Source: Thecaphora thlaspeos
Taxonomy: Eukaryota; Basidiomycota; Ustilaginomycetes; Urocystidales; Glomosporiaceae
Reading direction: 5' to 3'
DNA length: 64,000 nucleotides
Assembly (NCBI GenBank): GCA_900291925.1
Contig: UWYS01000005.1
Coordinates: 186,001 to 250,000, forward strand
The translations under genes and the position numbers were made by a program. Below the pieces are notes generated by a model. It was not told the origin of the DNA. It ran no database searches and worked only from the letters and a program-made list of their open reading frames with translations. Position 1 is the first letter of the stretch. The number at the start of each line of letters is the position of its first letter. Shown here in pieces: positions 12,141 to 23,039 of this stretch.

Positions 12141-12870
12141 CGTCAAGAGCGGGCAGAGCACAAGGGTCGAACAGCTGGGAGAGGGCGATGAGAGGGCGAT
12201 GAGAGGGTGACTGAGAGGGAGATGCCGATGTACGGCTACTCAGGGCAGGCGTCAAAGGGACATTGGTGGGGGGGGAAACGGCTCAGATGCGGTCGTGGCC
12301 GAGCGTGACGAGGTGAGCGACGGCGGACATGAACGCGGGCGAGGTGAGGGATTGGTACGGGTGGCCGTCGGCCCGGTTATGAACACGTCCTCCGGGGGGG
12401 AAAGTTGCGTAAGGTGATGTGCGGTCGGGTTCGATTGTGTGTGATCGTAGCACAGGGCCAGTGGCGGGATGAAGTGGGTGACTAGAGGAAAGAGAGGTCG
12501 CCACCCGAAGGCAGGCCGCAGAGCAACACCTTCCGCCCGGTCCAGCTGAGGCCTCACTTTTCCCCGGCCGCTGCCAGGCGCTCAGCTCAGCCCTCCACCG
12601 CGAACAGCGGCGCGTCTTGCTGCGCGTCGCACGCGTCGCACGCGCCGACGGGCCCGCCCTCGCGTAGAGAACCCACGCGCTCCCACCTCCTCCACGCAGC
12701 CCACCAGCGATCCCTCGAACGAAAGGCAGCAGGCAGGGCACAGGCGGGACAAGCAAGCTGCATGGCAAGTCCATTCAAAGCGATCAAGATGCTCGACCAG
12801 GCTTGTCTACGCTCTTCTCACACAAATGGCAGCAACAGGAGCAGCAAAAGCAGCAGCAGCCTTCGCCGCT
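12141..12870. promoter_or_regulatory. MPH1 upstream region / COX18 terminator
   Basis: 730 bp between COX18 (3' end) and the MPH1 start, both on minus. It should contain the MPH1 promoter. No supported gene; short open frames here are not conserved-looking. Confidence 0.5.
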
Positions 12871-14529
12871 TCACCAATGGACCTGCCCAGCCACGACCGG
12901 CGGCTTGCGAGTCAGCACCTTCCGCGCCTCTCGTTGCCGATCCAGGAACGCAAAGACCGAGTTCTGCAGCAGCGTGTAAGCGCCCGATGAGAGCCAATAG
13001 ACGATCAAGGCCTGGGAGGGGAAAAATAGGGGCGTGGAGAGAGGGAATAGAAAGGGTGGCCCTGCTGTCAGTATCGTCGCAGTAGACACACTTTTCTCTC
13101 TACCGGTCGTTGCCGCTTCCCGTGGTTCTTCGCAGCAGGTACTCACGCCCGGCGCTTGGCTGGCGATCGGGATCGAAGCGATGGCGAGAACGCGGAAGGC
13201 ATTGGTTAGGATCCTCGTCCGTCTTGGCTCGTCTTCGCCGTCGTCAATGCCGCCGCCAGTGCCGTCTACCGGCTGGCTCTGTCCCTTGCCGGCAATGGCG
13301 ACGGGCTGCTGGACAGCGGCGGCTGCCGACTTCTTTGATTTTGGCTCGCCGATGGCCGTTAGCTTTGCCAGCGCCCTCCTCGACCAGCTGGTCAGCTCGA
13401 TGTTGGTCATCGTCAGCATACCCAGGCTGACCGGACCGATCATGGTGTTGTCGCGGTCCGTCAGCGTTGGCCCGCCCTGCGTCCCCTGGAGCTTGGCGAT
13501 CAGGTCGGCGTCCATGCCGCGGTCGGCCAAGATGGCGGCCGACGCCTTGAACTGCGCCGCTATCTCTGGCGAGGGCGACCACCACGGCAGGATCTCGGCG
13601 GCGAAGGGCGACCCGGGCACCAGCGCCGCCTGGCGGATCAGTGCCGAGAGCATGAGGAACACGGGTAGGTGGACGGCGAAAGGCGCCAGAAACGAGGGCA
13701 AGGGCGAGCACTTGTGCTGCCGCAAGAGGTCTCGGATCTTGGCCTTGAGCTTTAGGCGGTGGGCGGTAGGCGGTAGGCGGTAGGCGATGGGCGATAGGCA
13801 TGGGATGGGGAGGCAGGGCAGGGTAGCAGGACACGTGATACGAGTCAGAGACGAGGGAGTCAATCAACACAGCGTCGTGATCGGTCCATGGTGGCCACCG
13901 CATCGACTCACATCTGCCTGGAGCTCCTTTTCGAACTCTTCGTACGACTTGCCCGCCCTCCTACAACGGAGCCGGACGACGTTGGGCGCCTTTTCCTTGT
14001 AGGCTTTCCACTCGGGGACGACAAGTTCGGTCATCCGCTGCGTCCGCTTCCGCTGCCAGATGGTCATGGGGAGCGTAAAGACGGTCCGCACAGAAAAGGC
14101 GAGCACGACGATCGAGAGGGCGTGCGCGTGTGGCCCGGTGAAGTGAAGCGTCTCTACCAGGGAGTGGAGCGTCGGCGCCCACGGCTCGAGGAAGGCGAAG
14201 CCAAACTGCGAGGTCGATACGACCGCTTCAGATGGGGCCGCGCTGGCGGCGGCGGTCTCCGATGCTTGGCTGCCGCGTGACGCCGAGGTAACAAAGCCGC
14301 GAAGGGAGCGTATCGACGGGACTTCCGACGACCACCGAGGCGAGCCGCCATTGGCCCTGATCGCGGTCGCCATCGGAAGCGCCGAGCGGCGGAAGGCTCC
14401 TGTGGACGCCGACCATGACGACGACGACGGTACCGCTGCACGCCGCGGAAGGCCGAGCCGGACCAAAGCGGTTGCGGACGAGCGCGAGGCCAGCTCGGCA
14501 GCGGCTGAGAGTTGCGCTGTGGACCTCAT
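12871..14529 (-). CDS. COX18: COX18/Oxa1-family mitochondrial inner-membrane insertase
   Basis: Mitochondrial inner-membrane insertase that, in this family, exports the COX2 C-terminal tail for cytochrome oxidase assembly. ATG 14529 opens a Ser/Ala/Arg-rich presequence with no acidic run, fitting mitochondrial import. Three exons: 14529-13912, 13749-13147 and 13011-12871, all phase 0. Intron 1 is 162 nt (GTGAGT...AAAG) and intron 2 is 135 nt (GTGAGT...CCCAG). Transmembrane blocks match the family: LSIVVLAFSVRTVFTLPM, a central helix after KCSPLPSFLAPF, GPVSLGMLTMTN, IASIPIASQAPG and ALIVYWLSSGAYTLLQN. The product is about 453 residues. COX18 rather than OXA1 is chosen from the pattern 'C-P...F...LP.F..LS.ALR' and the C-terminal VYWL..G..L.QN. 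A roughly 50-residue Gln/Lys-containing loop precedes the last helices. Confidence 0.85.
13756..13798. repeat. Short tandem repeat inside COX18 intron 1
   Basis: About six imperfect 7-bp copies (GGCGGTA / GGCGATG) directly upstream of the acceptor. On the coding strand they form a pyrimidine-rich tract, so the repeat may act as the polypyrimidine stretch. Confidence 0.7.
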
Positions 14530-15137
14530 GGTGTGTGACGAGCGAGGGGGTAGATAACGGTTGCCTAATAGGTGGTAGGTTGAGCAGCAGCAGCAGCAGC
14601 AGCAGCAGCAGTGAGCGGCGTGCACGTGGGTTGGTGCTTGGTGCTTACAAGAAGCCGTCAAGAGGCCGCCGACTCCCGAGTTTCTCCTGCGGCAGCGAGT
14701 ACGCGAAGTGAGGTGCGACGGTGCGAGCAACGAGGCGAAAAAAGGAGCTGACGTGTGAGCGCCTCGCCGCCTTTCCTGTAAGCAAGGTGCAGATGCAGCA
14801 GCCAGCAGGCGAAATCGACCCTGCCTGCCTCGCTGACTCGCTCGCTCGCGCTCAGTCGAGTGGCGAACAGGATGTGGCGTCCAGGATCTCCTCATTTCGC
14901 CTTTCTCTGCGGCTTACCATCAACCTCAATTGCCTACTCACTCCTTCTTTCATACTCAACTGTTGCCCCCAGTGGAGTGGCCTACGACCCTCGTTCCATT
15001 TGGCATTACACTACAACGCACTAGAAGGCTCTCACTTCCACACACACGCAGCTTCCAGATCCAGTTTCGGTAAACGGCCACAACGACATTTCTTACAACA
15101 GCGCTTCATCCCTTGCACACAAAGCGCACAACAGACT
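14530..15137. promoter_or_regulatory. Divergent promoter of COX18 and the G-patch gene
   Basis: 608 bp between divergent start codons. It contains a trinucleotide run and, toward the right, a leader-like stretch with poly-pyrimidine and CAACA-rich sequence just before the G-patch ATG. Confidence 0.55.
14583..14611. repeat. (AGC)n / (CTG)n microsatellite
   Basis: Nearly ten uninterrupted triplets about 55-80 bp upstream of the COX18 ATG, probably within its leader as CTG repeats. Confidence 0.9.
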
Positions 15138-18100
15138 ATGAGCCATAAAGGCGGAGGCAACAACCGCGGAGGAAGAAGCGGACGAGGCGCAGGTGGTGGG
15201 GGCGGCGGCGGGCGTGGAAGGGGTAGAGGAGGCGGGGGAGGAGGAGGAGGAGGCAGGGGCCGCGGTGGCGGTGGCGGTGGCGGTGGCGGTGGTCAGGGAT
15301 TCGTCCCCTTTTCCGGCTTCGGCCAGGCTCTCGGCGGCCCATCTTTCGGCCCTTCCCTGCCGGGTTACATCAACTCGCCCCGAGGCGGTCGCGGTCGCGG
15401 AGGGGGAGGCGGGAGAGGCTCTGGTCGAGGCTTCGGCCGCGGCAGAGGCGGCAGCCTTTCTGCCCAGGGCCAGAACCAGGTCGGCTTCGACTACACGGCG
15501 CTCTCCAGTTCCTCGCGAGGCCGCGACCACCGGTACGGCAACGAGGATGACAGCAGCAGCAGCGACAATGAGGGCGGCAATGACGACCACCAAAGCGCAG
15601 ACTTCTCGATAGAACCGCCCAAGGGCTACCAGCACAAGCATAAGCCCCACCTAGAGACGCCTTCGGCCCCTTCGCCTCCGCTCGACCCCACAATGGACCC
15701 TGCCCTCTCTTCGTTGTCCGCCAGTGCCGCCACCCCCGACCGTGCAATAGCCGCCATCATCCCAACAGGGCCGCGAGCGGGTGCGCCCATCTACCCGAGC
15801 GCCAGCGCTGGTGTCAATGGTAAGCCCAACTTCTACAAGAACTCATGGCACAAGCCGGCGACGCCTACAATTTTCCCAGACTACCACACCACCCGCGGCT
15901 CCGGCTTCGGCGACCGACCGCCAGAAGAAAATGAGGACGCCAAGTACCTCGCCGGCATTCCTGGGCTCCGACGACCGGGAGGGCAGGGTCGCGGCGACGA
16001 CAGGGACCGGCGCCGCAACAACTTCCGCTCTGGCGACCCTGCCCATAACGACGACCGCCCGCTCCGCAAGCCGCTCACCTTCGTCAAGGCGACTGGCGAG
16101 TGGAAGGACGGCAAGTTTGTCGCCTTCGACGCAGACAAGTCTGCGGAGACGGCGGTCGTTGCCAAGGTCCAAGCCGAGGCAGAGAGGGAGCAGTCCGATG
16201 CGACCATGTTGGAGCGCAAGGCGATGCAGGAGCAGGCCGAGGCCTTCACCGCGGGCGGCGAAAGACCAAAGCACGCGGGTCTCGGGTTCGCACGCGTCCA
16301 ACAGCAGCATATCGCGTCCGCTCCACGACAGGAGGAGCCGCGACGGGAGCCGGAGCCGGATCACGACATAGGCGCTCTGGCCGATGAGATGGACGTCGAC
16401 GATCCAAATGCCGTTGCCGACTTCCTCAGGGCGTTCCCCGGTCCGCGGGAGCTGGGCCCCGACGAAGGCATGGTCGATGATCTCATCCAGCAGCCTTCGG
16501 TCCTCGTGCCGTCCTCCACGGCAACCGCCGCGGCGACCCCAGGCAAGGTCCCAGGTGCGACCCCTCATCTCCAGCCTGCACCGTCGCAGGCGGCAGGTCG
16601 TGCGACGACGAAGCCTCGGACCTCTCCTTCGTACTCGTCCGACGAGGAGGAGGAGATCATTTTGATCGCCGCCAAGCCCCACGATAACAGCTCAACCGCT
16701 CCTCATCTCCACGGTGGTCAGGATGAGCTCGGCCGTTTCGTCAAGTCGGACTCTGAAGAGGAACGCCAGCTCAACACCATCCTCGACCAGCAACAGGGGG
16801 GCCAGCATGCCGACGACGACGACGAAGACGATGACGATGACGCACCCGGTGTCGGTTACGGCGACCCTTTCGTCATCGACCTCACCGGAGACCCACCCCG
16901 ACTCGACGCGAGCGATTCAGCGCCTTTCAATGACCTTCGAACGCACCGCTTCGCCCTCGGCGATGCAGACGCCCCGGACGATTCGGAGGGAGACGACGAG
17001 GACGACGATGCCGACGCATACGAGATCAACATGACACAGAGGCAGCCGCGCGGCGTTGGCAAGAAGGCTCGCAACGCAGCCAAGAAGGCCCGAAGGAGGG
17101 CTCGAGCCAAAGGCGGAAAGAAGACAACGGGCGGCGGCAGCGGCGGCGGCCTCGACATCGATGTCCAGGACCGCGTGCCGCGCGAGGGCGACTCGGACCT
17201 CGACTGGGGTAGCGACGGTCCCCCGGGCGTCGAGCGCGACGACATTGAGCAGGATGTCCTCGCGCTGGCCGCTGCTGGCATCACGTTCAAGGAAGTCGCG
17301 GTGATGGATGTCGAGACGCCGAGGACCTTTAATGACGAGGACGCGATGCTCCGGCAGGCGATCGAGGCTAGCCTCGGAAGCGCCAGCGCCCCCTCGGCAC
17401 CTGCCGCTCCGGTTGTCGACATCCCTATAAAGAAGAAGCAGAGCCTGAATCAGGCCAAGAAGCGGGCCGTCGCGCGCAATTGGAAGGACAACCAGGCTGC
17501 CGTGCTCGCAGATTATCTCGAGAACGTCCTGGCCCAGGAGGTGCGTAGCGACGACGGCGACGGCAATGACGACGGCAGCAGCGACGGCAGCAGCACCTTC
17601 GAGGGCGATGTCGTGGAGGAGCGCGTCCAGAGCCTTGTAGGCGCTAGGACCGACTCCGCATCCGGCAAGCACGCCAAGAAGGACAAGTTGAGAGCGGTGC
17701 CCCCGTCCGACAACCTCGATAAGCTGACCGAGCTGGACGCCATGATCTGCTTCATGCACGGCATGGACCCGCAGAAGGAGGGCCGCCACAAGCCGTTTGG
17801 CGACGTGGCGGGCGAGGCAGACATGAAGGAGGAGGAATGGATGACCGAGGAGAGCGACGACGAGGGCGAGGATGTCGAGGGCGAGATTTTGGTCGACGTG
17901 GTGGAAGACGTCGAAGATGCGATCGCCGCCGCCGCTGCTTCGGGCAAGCCAAAAGCCTCCTTGCAGCGCAAGAAGAGCGCCAGGCGGAAGGACGCCTTCG
18001 AGGAGTCGGAGAGCAAGCTGCTTGTCGAAGACTCAGACGATGAGAGGCTGGCCGAGCAGCTTCGCAAGATCCTCGACAGCGAGGACTCCGATGAAGACGA

Positions 18101-19409
18101 CCTGTCTCTCGACTCTGACGATGACGATGAAGAAGACGACGACGATGACGATGACGATGAATCTGAATCGGAGTCGGTAGATGACGACTCGGTCGACGAT
18201 GGCAACATGTTCGCGGGCAACTTTGCCTGGGAAGAAGAGAACGAGGCGTTTGTCGCACAGCTCAGCAATAGCGTCGGCGGCGGCGGCAGCGGCCGCAAGG
18301 CGCAAAAGCGTATCTTCAAAGCCATCGAAAAGGGCGACTTCAGCAGGCTGCAGCTGGACGGTGGCAATCTGGACGTCGACCTCGACCTCGATCTCGACGA
18401 TCCCATCAACGGCGTCGCTCCGGCCAAACGCGGCAAGAACAAGGACAAAAACTGGAAGCCGGACGATCTGTGGGCCGAGGAGCTGCAGCAGCAGTGGCAC
18501 AAGGAACGCTCGACTAAGGTCGAGCGCCAGGCGGCCGCGCTCAACCCTTTCCCCTCGACGCACAAGAAGGGCAAGAAGAAGGCCGACAAGAAGGCGAGGC
18601 GGGCGGCGAAGCGTGAGGCCAAGGCCAAGGGTCGCGCCAGCGGCTGGTCGGACAACGACGACGACGGCCTGCTGATGCTCGGCCTCGGCGGTCGCAACGG
18701 TTACGGTGCGAACGCCACCGCTGCGGCGGCCGAGGAGCACGAACTGGGACGGCGCTTTGCGACGTCGCTCTCCGAGCTTGACGAACAGATTAAGCTCTTC
18801 CTCGCCGACACGGGCAAGTCGACGCTGACGCTCCCGCCGATGGACAAGCGGTCGCGCGCCCAGGTCCACATGCTTGCGAACGCCTACACGCTCAAGTCGA
18901 AGAGCAAGGGTAAAGGCAAGGACCGCTTCCCCACACTGGTTAAGACGAGCCGGTCCGACGTGGTGGTCGACCACCAGAAGGTGCGATGCATCCTGCTCGG
19001 AAACGTCGACGCGTCGTTCGGGCTCGAGGGGGCAATGAAGGGCTACAAGAAGGGCAGCAGCGGCTGCAAGAACACGGTGGGAGCGACAGGGCTCAGAGGC
19101 CTGGCGCCCAAGAACCGAGAGGGCGCAGAGGTGGGATGGGGAGCGGAGAAGATTGGCGCCGATAACGTGGGACATCGCGTGAGTAGACCGCGCCAAGCTA
19201 GCAGCTCCAACGGCATCCTACGAATCGTCATTGCCAGCGTGAACCCAACTGACGTTCAACTTGTCTTTTCTTGGCTCATCATGCGGACTCCGCCGCAGTT
19301 ACTGGCGGCCATGGGCTGGACAGAAGGGAAGGGCATCGGCGTGTCGGGCGGCATCGCAGATCCCGTCTCGGCCACCGTCAAAGTATCAAAGGGCGGGCTG
19401 GGGTGGTAG
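15138..19409 (+). CDS. SQS1: SQS1-type R3H and G-patch RNA-processing protein
   Basis: Nuclear/nucleolar cofactor expected to bind RNA and activate a DEAH helicase (Prp43-type) through its G-patch, as known for yeast Sqs1/Pfa1. ATG 15138 (MSHKGGGNNRGG) starts an RGG/GGRG tract of about 110 residues. Long acidic low-complexity stretches follow (for example near 18050-18180). An R3H-like segment lies near residue 1215 (EQIKLFLADTG...LPPMDKRSRAQVHMLA). The C-terminal G-patch reads LLAAMGWTEGKGIG and ends GGLGW. The G-patch is assembled by removing a 120-nt intron (19179-19298; GTGAGT, CTGAC branch, CCGCAG acceptor), which is stop-free and in frame. The product is about 1383 residues. The open frame upstream to 14721 is leader without an ATG context. 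Confidence 0.85.
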   Translation: MSHKGGGNNRGGRSGRGAGGGGGGGRGRGRGGGGGGGGGRGRGGGGGGGGGGQGFVPFSGFGQALGGPSFGPSLPGYINSPRGGRGRGGGGGRGSGRGFGRGRGGSLSAQGQNQVGFDYTALSSSSRGRDHRYGNEDDSSSSDNEGGNDDHQSADFSIEPPKGYQHKHKPHLETPSAPSPPLDPTMDPALSSLSASAATPDRAIAAIIPTGPRAGAPIYPSASAGVNGKPNFYKNSWHKPATPTIFPDYHTTRGSGFGDRPPEENEDAKYLAGIPGLRRPGGQGRGDDRDRRRNNFRSGDPAHNDDRPLRKPLTFVKATGEWKDGKFVAFDADKSAETAVVAKVQAEAEREQSDATMLERKAMQEQAEAFTAGGERPKHAGLGFARVQQQHIASAPRQEEPRREPEPDHDIGALADEMDVDDPNAVADFLRAFPGPRELGPDEGMVDDLIQQPSVLVPSSTATAAATPGKVPGATPHLQPAPSQAAGRATTKPRTSPSYSSDEEEEIILIAAKPHDNSSTAPHLHGGQDELGRFVKSDSEEERQLNTILDQQQGGQHADDDDEDDDDDAPGVGYGDPFVIDLTGDPPRLDASDSAPFNDLRTHRFALGDADAPDDSEGDDEDDDADAYEINMTQRQPRGVGKKARNAAKKARRRARAKGGKKTTGGGSGGGLDIDVQDRVPREGDSDLDWGSDGPPGVERDDIEQDVLALAAAGITFKEVAVMDVETPRTFNDEDAMLRQAIEASLGSASAPSAPAAPVVDIPIKKKQSLNQAKKRAVARNWKDNQAAVLADYLENVLAQEVRSDDGDGNDDGSSDGSSTFEGDVVEERVQSLVGARTDSASGKHAKKDKLRAVPPSDNLDKLTELDAMICFMHGMDPQKEGRHKPFGDVAGEADMKEEEWMTEESDDEGEDVEGEILVDVVEDVEDAIAAAAASGKPKASLQRKKSARRKDAFEESESKLLVEDSDDERLAEQLRKILDSEDSDEDDLSLDSDDDDEEDDDDDDDDESESESVDDDSVDDGNMFAGNFAWEEENEAFVAQLSNSVGGGGSGRKAQKRIFKAIEKGDFSRLQLDGGNLDVDLDLDLDDPINGVAPAKRGKNKDKNWKPDDLWAEELQQQWHKERSTKVERQAAALNPFPSTHKKGKKKADKKARRAAKREAKAKGRASGWSDNDDDGLLMLGLGGRNGYGANATAAAAEEHELGRRFATSLSELDEQIKLFLADTGKSTLTLPPMDKRSRAQVHMLANAYTLKSKSKGKGKDRFPTLVKTSRSDVVVDHQKVRCILLGNVDASFGLEGAMKGYKKGSSGCKNTVGATGLRGLAPKNREGAEVGWGAEKIGADNVGHRVSRPRQASSSNGILRIVIASVNPTDVQLVFSWLIMRTPPQLLAAMGWTEGKGIGVSGGIADPVSATVKVSKGGLGW

Positions 19410-20139
19410 AGTCGCATCACTCCAAACCAGCCAACCCGTCGGCCTCAGATGTCATACCTACTCAAACGCACCTCTCCTGCTACCTTGCGCAACACTCTGC
19501 GTCTCTCCCATCTCCTTGGCTGCGCATGAGCCGATGAATGAAATCTTCTCTCTCCGCTGGCATTTAGGTCTGAGCCAGGATGAACGAGATAAACTGTGAA
19601 CACTTGACGACGGCTCTTCCTTCGCCTGTTCTGAGCTGCATGCCGTAGTCGCGCAGAGTTGAACAGCGGTCAATATAGCGTTGGCGTCAACTCAGGCGAC
19701 GAGACAGACCCTCCAGACGAGACGTCCGACGTCTTGCGATTGGTGGAGGCTTTGGATATGTGTCTCTATAGTTTGATGGTTTAAGGGTAGATTCGTGAGG
19801 GTGGCGGTGATGGCGGTGCGTGGGTGCGCGGGTGCGCTTGGACCACCCTTTTTGCTGCGCTCGAGATAGAGGCGCTCAGCCTCCACACGACAAACAGCAG
19901 CAGCGCACGGGTCCGCTCGCCGCCTTCACCCGCTCGCCCTCCTTCCTCTCCCCTTCCTTACCTCCTCCTTCCCCTCTATCTTTCCCCCTCTTCCTTACCT
20001 CCTCCTTCCCCTCTATCTTTCCCCCTCTTCCATACCTCCTTCTTCCCCTCTCTCTATCTGTCTCGCCGCTATATCGCCCGACGAATCGCACCCTGCTGCT
20101 GCTTTACCCCGCTTTCTCTTGGCCTAACCAGCGCCACCC
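19410..20139. promoter_or_regulatory. G-patch gene terminator and CSN3 promoter/leader
   Basis: 730 bp with no supported gene. The last 200 bp before the CSN3 ATG are almost pure pyrimidine and contain a minisatellite. Confidence 0.5.
19956..20055. repeat. 37-bp pyrimidine-rich minisatellite
   Basis: Two near-perfect 37-bp copies and a partial third (starts near 19956, 19993 and 20030), rich in CCTCCTTCCCC, just upstream of the CSN3 ATG. On the plus strand this is an uninterrupted CT tract. Confidence 0.85.
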
Positions 20140-22779
20140 ATGGCGCACCACGCCCCCCCATCCAGCTCCACCCTCACGCTCGCCAGCGTTCAGGACGTGG
20201 TCGCCCTCGCCCTTCAGTGCGGTGACCGCCTCGCAAGCGTACACTCGTCCCTCGTTCCAGCGCTAAACAGGCTCGCAAACGACCCGCGCACAGATGCGGA
20301 CCTCGTCCTCTCGAAACTCGTCGAAGGCGATCAAGACCCTTTGACCGCACTCAGCCCCGCCCTCCACACCGTCGGCTTCCTCTACATCCTGTAGGTCTCT
20401 TCAGATCAGAGCAGGAGAGACCGTACAGTCTCGGCAGCTCATTCCGCTGCTTCTGCTGCTGTTGCTTCCGATACTGCGCTGATCTGAGCCTGACATGCTC
20501 GAGATGCCGTCGACGTCCATTGTGCGCCGACAGGAATGCGAGGATAAGGGCCTACACCTCGCAGCAAGACTGCAACGTCCACCTCGCCGCCGTCAGCCAG
20601 TTTGCCCAGCAATTTAATGTCGCCCATGCAAGAATTGTCGGAAACAAAGGTGAGCGGGCGGGCTGGGTCCATCCCCACAGCTCCTTCCTTGAGGCAAGTG
20701 CGAGGCAACGCTGACACAGGAGATGCCGCTCTCTTTTCCTTCAACCCTCGCGCTCGTCGCGGCAATTCAGTGGCGCAGCTGACCAGGCTCATCGCCGAGC
20801 TGGGAGACAGGATCGGAGACGTGAGTTGGCGTCCGCTAGCACAAGAGGATCAATGTGTCCGCGGATGGTGCCATGTATCGAGGCTGACCATCCTCCCTTG
20901 CCCTCCCTCTCTCTTCCGTGCATTGATTTCTCCTATGGCGTCGACGCATCGCACACAGGCCAATGCAGTGCTGCCCATCCTCGAGGCCCTGTTTGCCAGA
21001 TTTACAGAAGATCGACCCCACGTCCTAACCTCGCTTCATCCCGTCCTTGCCTACGTGAGTCAAGCCACTCGCTGCTCGTCTTTGCATGCTCTAGCATTGA
21101 GCCTGGTATGTCCGAGCCATGATGGTGTTCCGAAGCTGACTTCTGCGGATGCCACTCTGTCTCTCTGTCCCGCTATTGGCCACTTCGCCTCCGCTAGCAA
21201 TATCTCAAGGCATCACACAACCACGAAGCGGTCGAGAAGCTGCTGAGGCGATCGCACATAGATGTCGATGTCCACGTGGGTACCGTTCCGTCGTCAAGAC
21301 GAAGCCCTCCATCATGACTCAAGAGTGACAGCTGTTTATCTTTCCCTTCTTCGTTCGATCCCACCACTGTACAGGCCCTGCCGAGCCACACCGAAGTCCT
21401 GGAATACTTCTACTACAGCGGCATGATCTTGACTAAGGTCAAACTGCACGAAGAGGCGATCGATGCATTTGAAACGGTGAGTCACTTTGGCCTGCCCGCC
21501 GCAGCTTCAGCTTTCATTCGAGGTCAAGGGATCGAAGTGCAAAGAGCTGACCGGGTACAGCACCTCCCGCTCCGCTCTGACACGCCAGTGCATCTCTGCG
21601 CCCTCGGCGGCGGTCAGCGCTATCCAGATGGACGCGTACAAGAAGCTGATCCTCGTTCAACTGCTGGCACACGGACATGTGAGTTGCGCTCTGTTCGACC
21701 TGGACCTCGAGTCTGAGCCGACAGATTCCGCTCGGATAGCGTGTTGACAGTCTCTGTTTCCTTTCGCCCCCTGTGCAGACATCGCCGCCGCCCCGCTACA
21801 CGGCGCAGACCGTCATCCGATCCTTTAAGCAGCTCGGGACGGCCTACACGGCCTTTGCGACGGCATACGAGGCGCGCGATCCCGACTGTTTGGCGAGGCT
21901 GGACACGCTGGTCAACCAGCGCGCCGAGACGTATACGCACGACTGCAACTTTGGGTTGGTGTTCCAGTGCCTCGAGCTGCACAGGCAGAGGAGGATTAAG
22001 AGGCTAGGAGAGATTTACAGCAGCCTGACGCTGAGGGACGTGGCGGAGCTGCTCAACATCGAGGGCGAAGAGAGGGAGAGGATCGTCCAGAGCGAGGTCG
22101 AGCGGATTGTAAGGCCCGCGATCCGCCCCCCTTCGCTACCTTATCCTTTCACGCTAATTCCTTGGCTGGGCTCTCGATGGGCTTACATGTCTCCCCCCCT
22201 CCCCCCCGCCCCCCCTTTCTCGCCTGTCGCGGTGCTCGGACCAGGTCTCGAAAGGTTGGATAACAGCTTCGATTCACCCACCCTCAACAGTCCCGGGCCC
22301 TTCCTCGCACCAGTCCCGATTGCCAGTGTACGATTCTCCCGTCCTCGTATTCGAGCAACAGAGCGCCGAGTCGTACGACTCTGTCGAGACGGTGACGAAG
22401 CTGACGCAGGCCATCAAGAGAAGCCAGACGATACAGAAAGTCGTGGACGAACGGGAACGGGCCGTCTCAAGGAGTGTCGAGTATCTGAAAAAGGTGAGCC
22501 GCCCTTTGCGCTCCGAGAGAGGTGTTAGGATGGAAGAAGGATGCCGAAGCTGACAGTTCGGCACGGCATTGGTTTGCTCATTGGACCGGAGCAGCAAGCA
22601 CAAGGTTCGAGTAGTAGGTACATCGACGTTGGTAACGACGAGTTTGAGGATGGTGAGTGGTCTGGTCGGTGACGTACGATGCGGTGCGACGTGGCTTGCG
22701 TGGAGCGTTCCGTAGGTTGATCTCTATCTGCCTTCCGACGCTGCCCTTTGGCGCGCCTTTAGACGTCTTTGCGGCCTAG
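20140..22779 (+). CDS. CSN3: COP9 signalosome subunit 3 (PCI domain)
   Basis: Subunit of the COP9 signalosome, which deneddylates cullin-RING ligases. ATG 20140. Modelled exons: 20140-20390, 20534-20649, 20720-20820, 20959-21054, 21198-21275, 21375-21476, 21589-21678, 21779-22108, 22314-22493, 22595-22652 and 22763-22779, giving about 472 residues. Family signatures are EYFYYSGMILTKVKLHEEAIDAFE, MDAYKKLILVQLL, and a PCI-like segment (residues about 280-390) with TYTHDCNFGLVFQCLELH and SLTLRDVAELLNI. Exon boundaries follow GT-AG sites and codon phase. The most uncertain ones are the exon 4/5 junction, where the frame also stays open to a GTATGT near 21110, and the acceptor of exon 9. Exon 10 has adjacent GAG/CAG acceptors. 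The last exon has only 17 nt. CSN3 identity is strong from alignment with the animal subunit as I remember it. Confidence 0.85.
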
Positions 22780-23039
22780 CTAAAGGAGCAAGGATGTCTT
22801 ACCGACGAAGCAAAGCGCTCAGAATGGAGCGGTGGGGACAAGAGACCGTCCGATAGCAGGCCAAGCCGTCGATGCCCCCCCTTGCGCTTCCACACATCAC
22901 AGCCCCGCCTTGATAGGTCCGGTTCGACCCCCTCGCGCGACATCACACGACGCTACCAACCCCTCTACTCCTTTATCATCAGCGACATCAAAATTGTAAT
23001 TCCATCACCGAGCGCACAAAGCAACGTCATCCATCGACG

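Noticed and set aside
12762..13085. 107-codon plus-strand frame starting with ATG
   Set aside because: Overlaps the COX18 3' exon and intron antisense, with low-complexity Ser/Arg composition.
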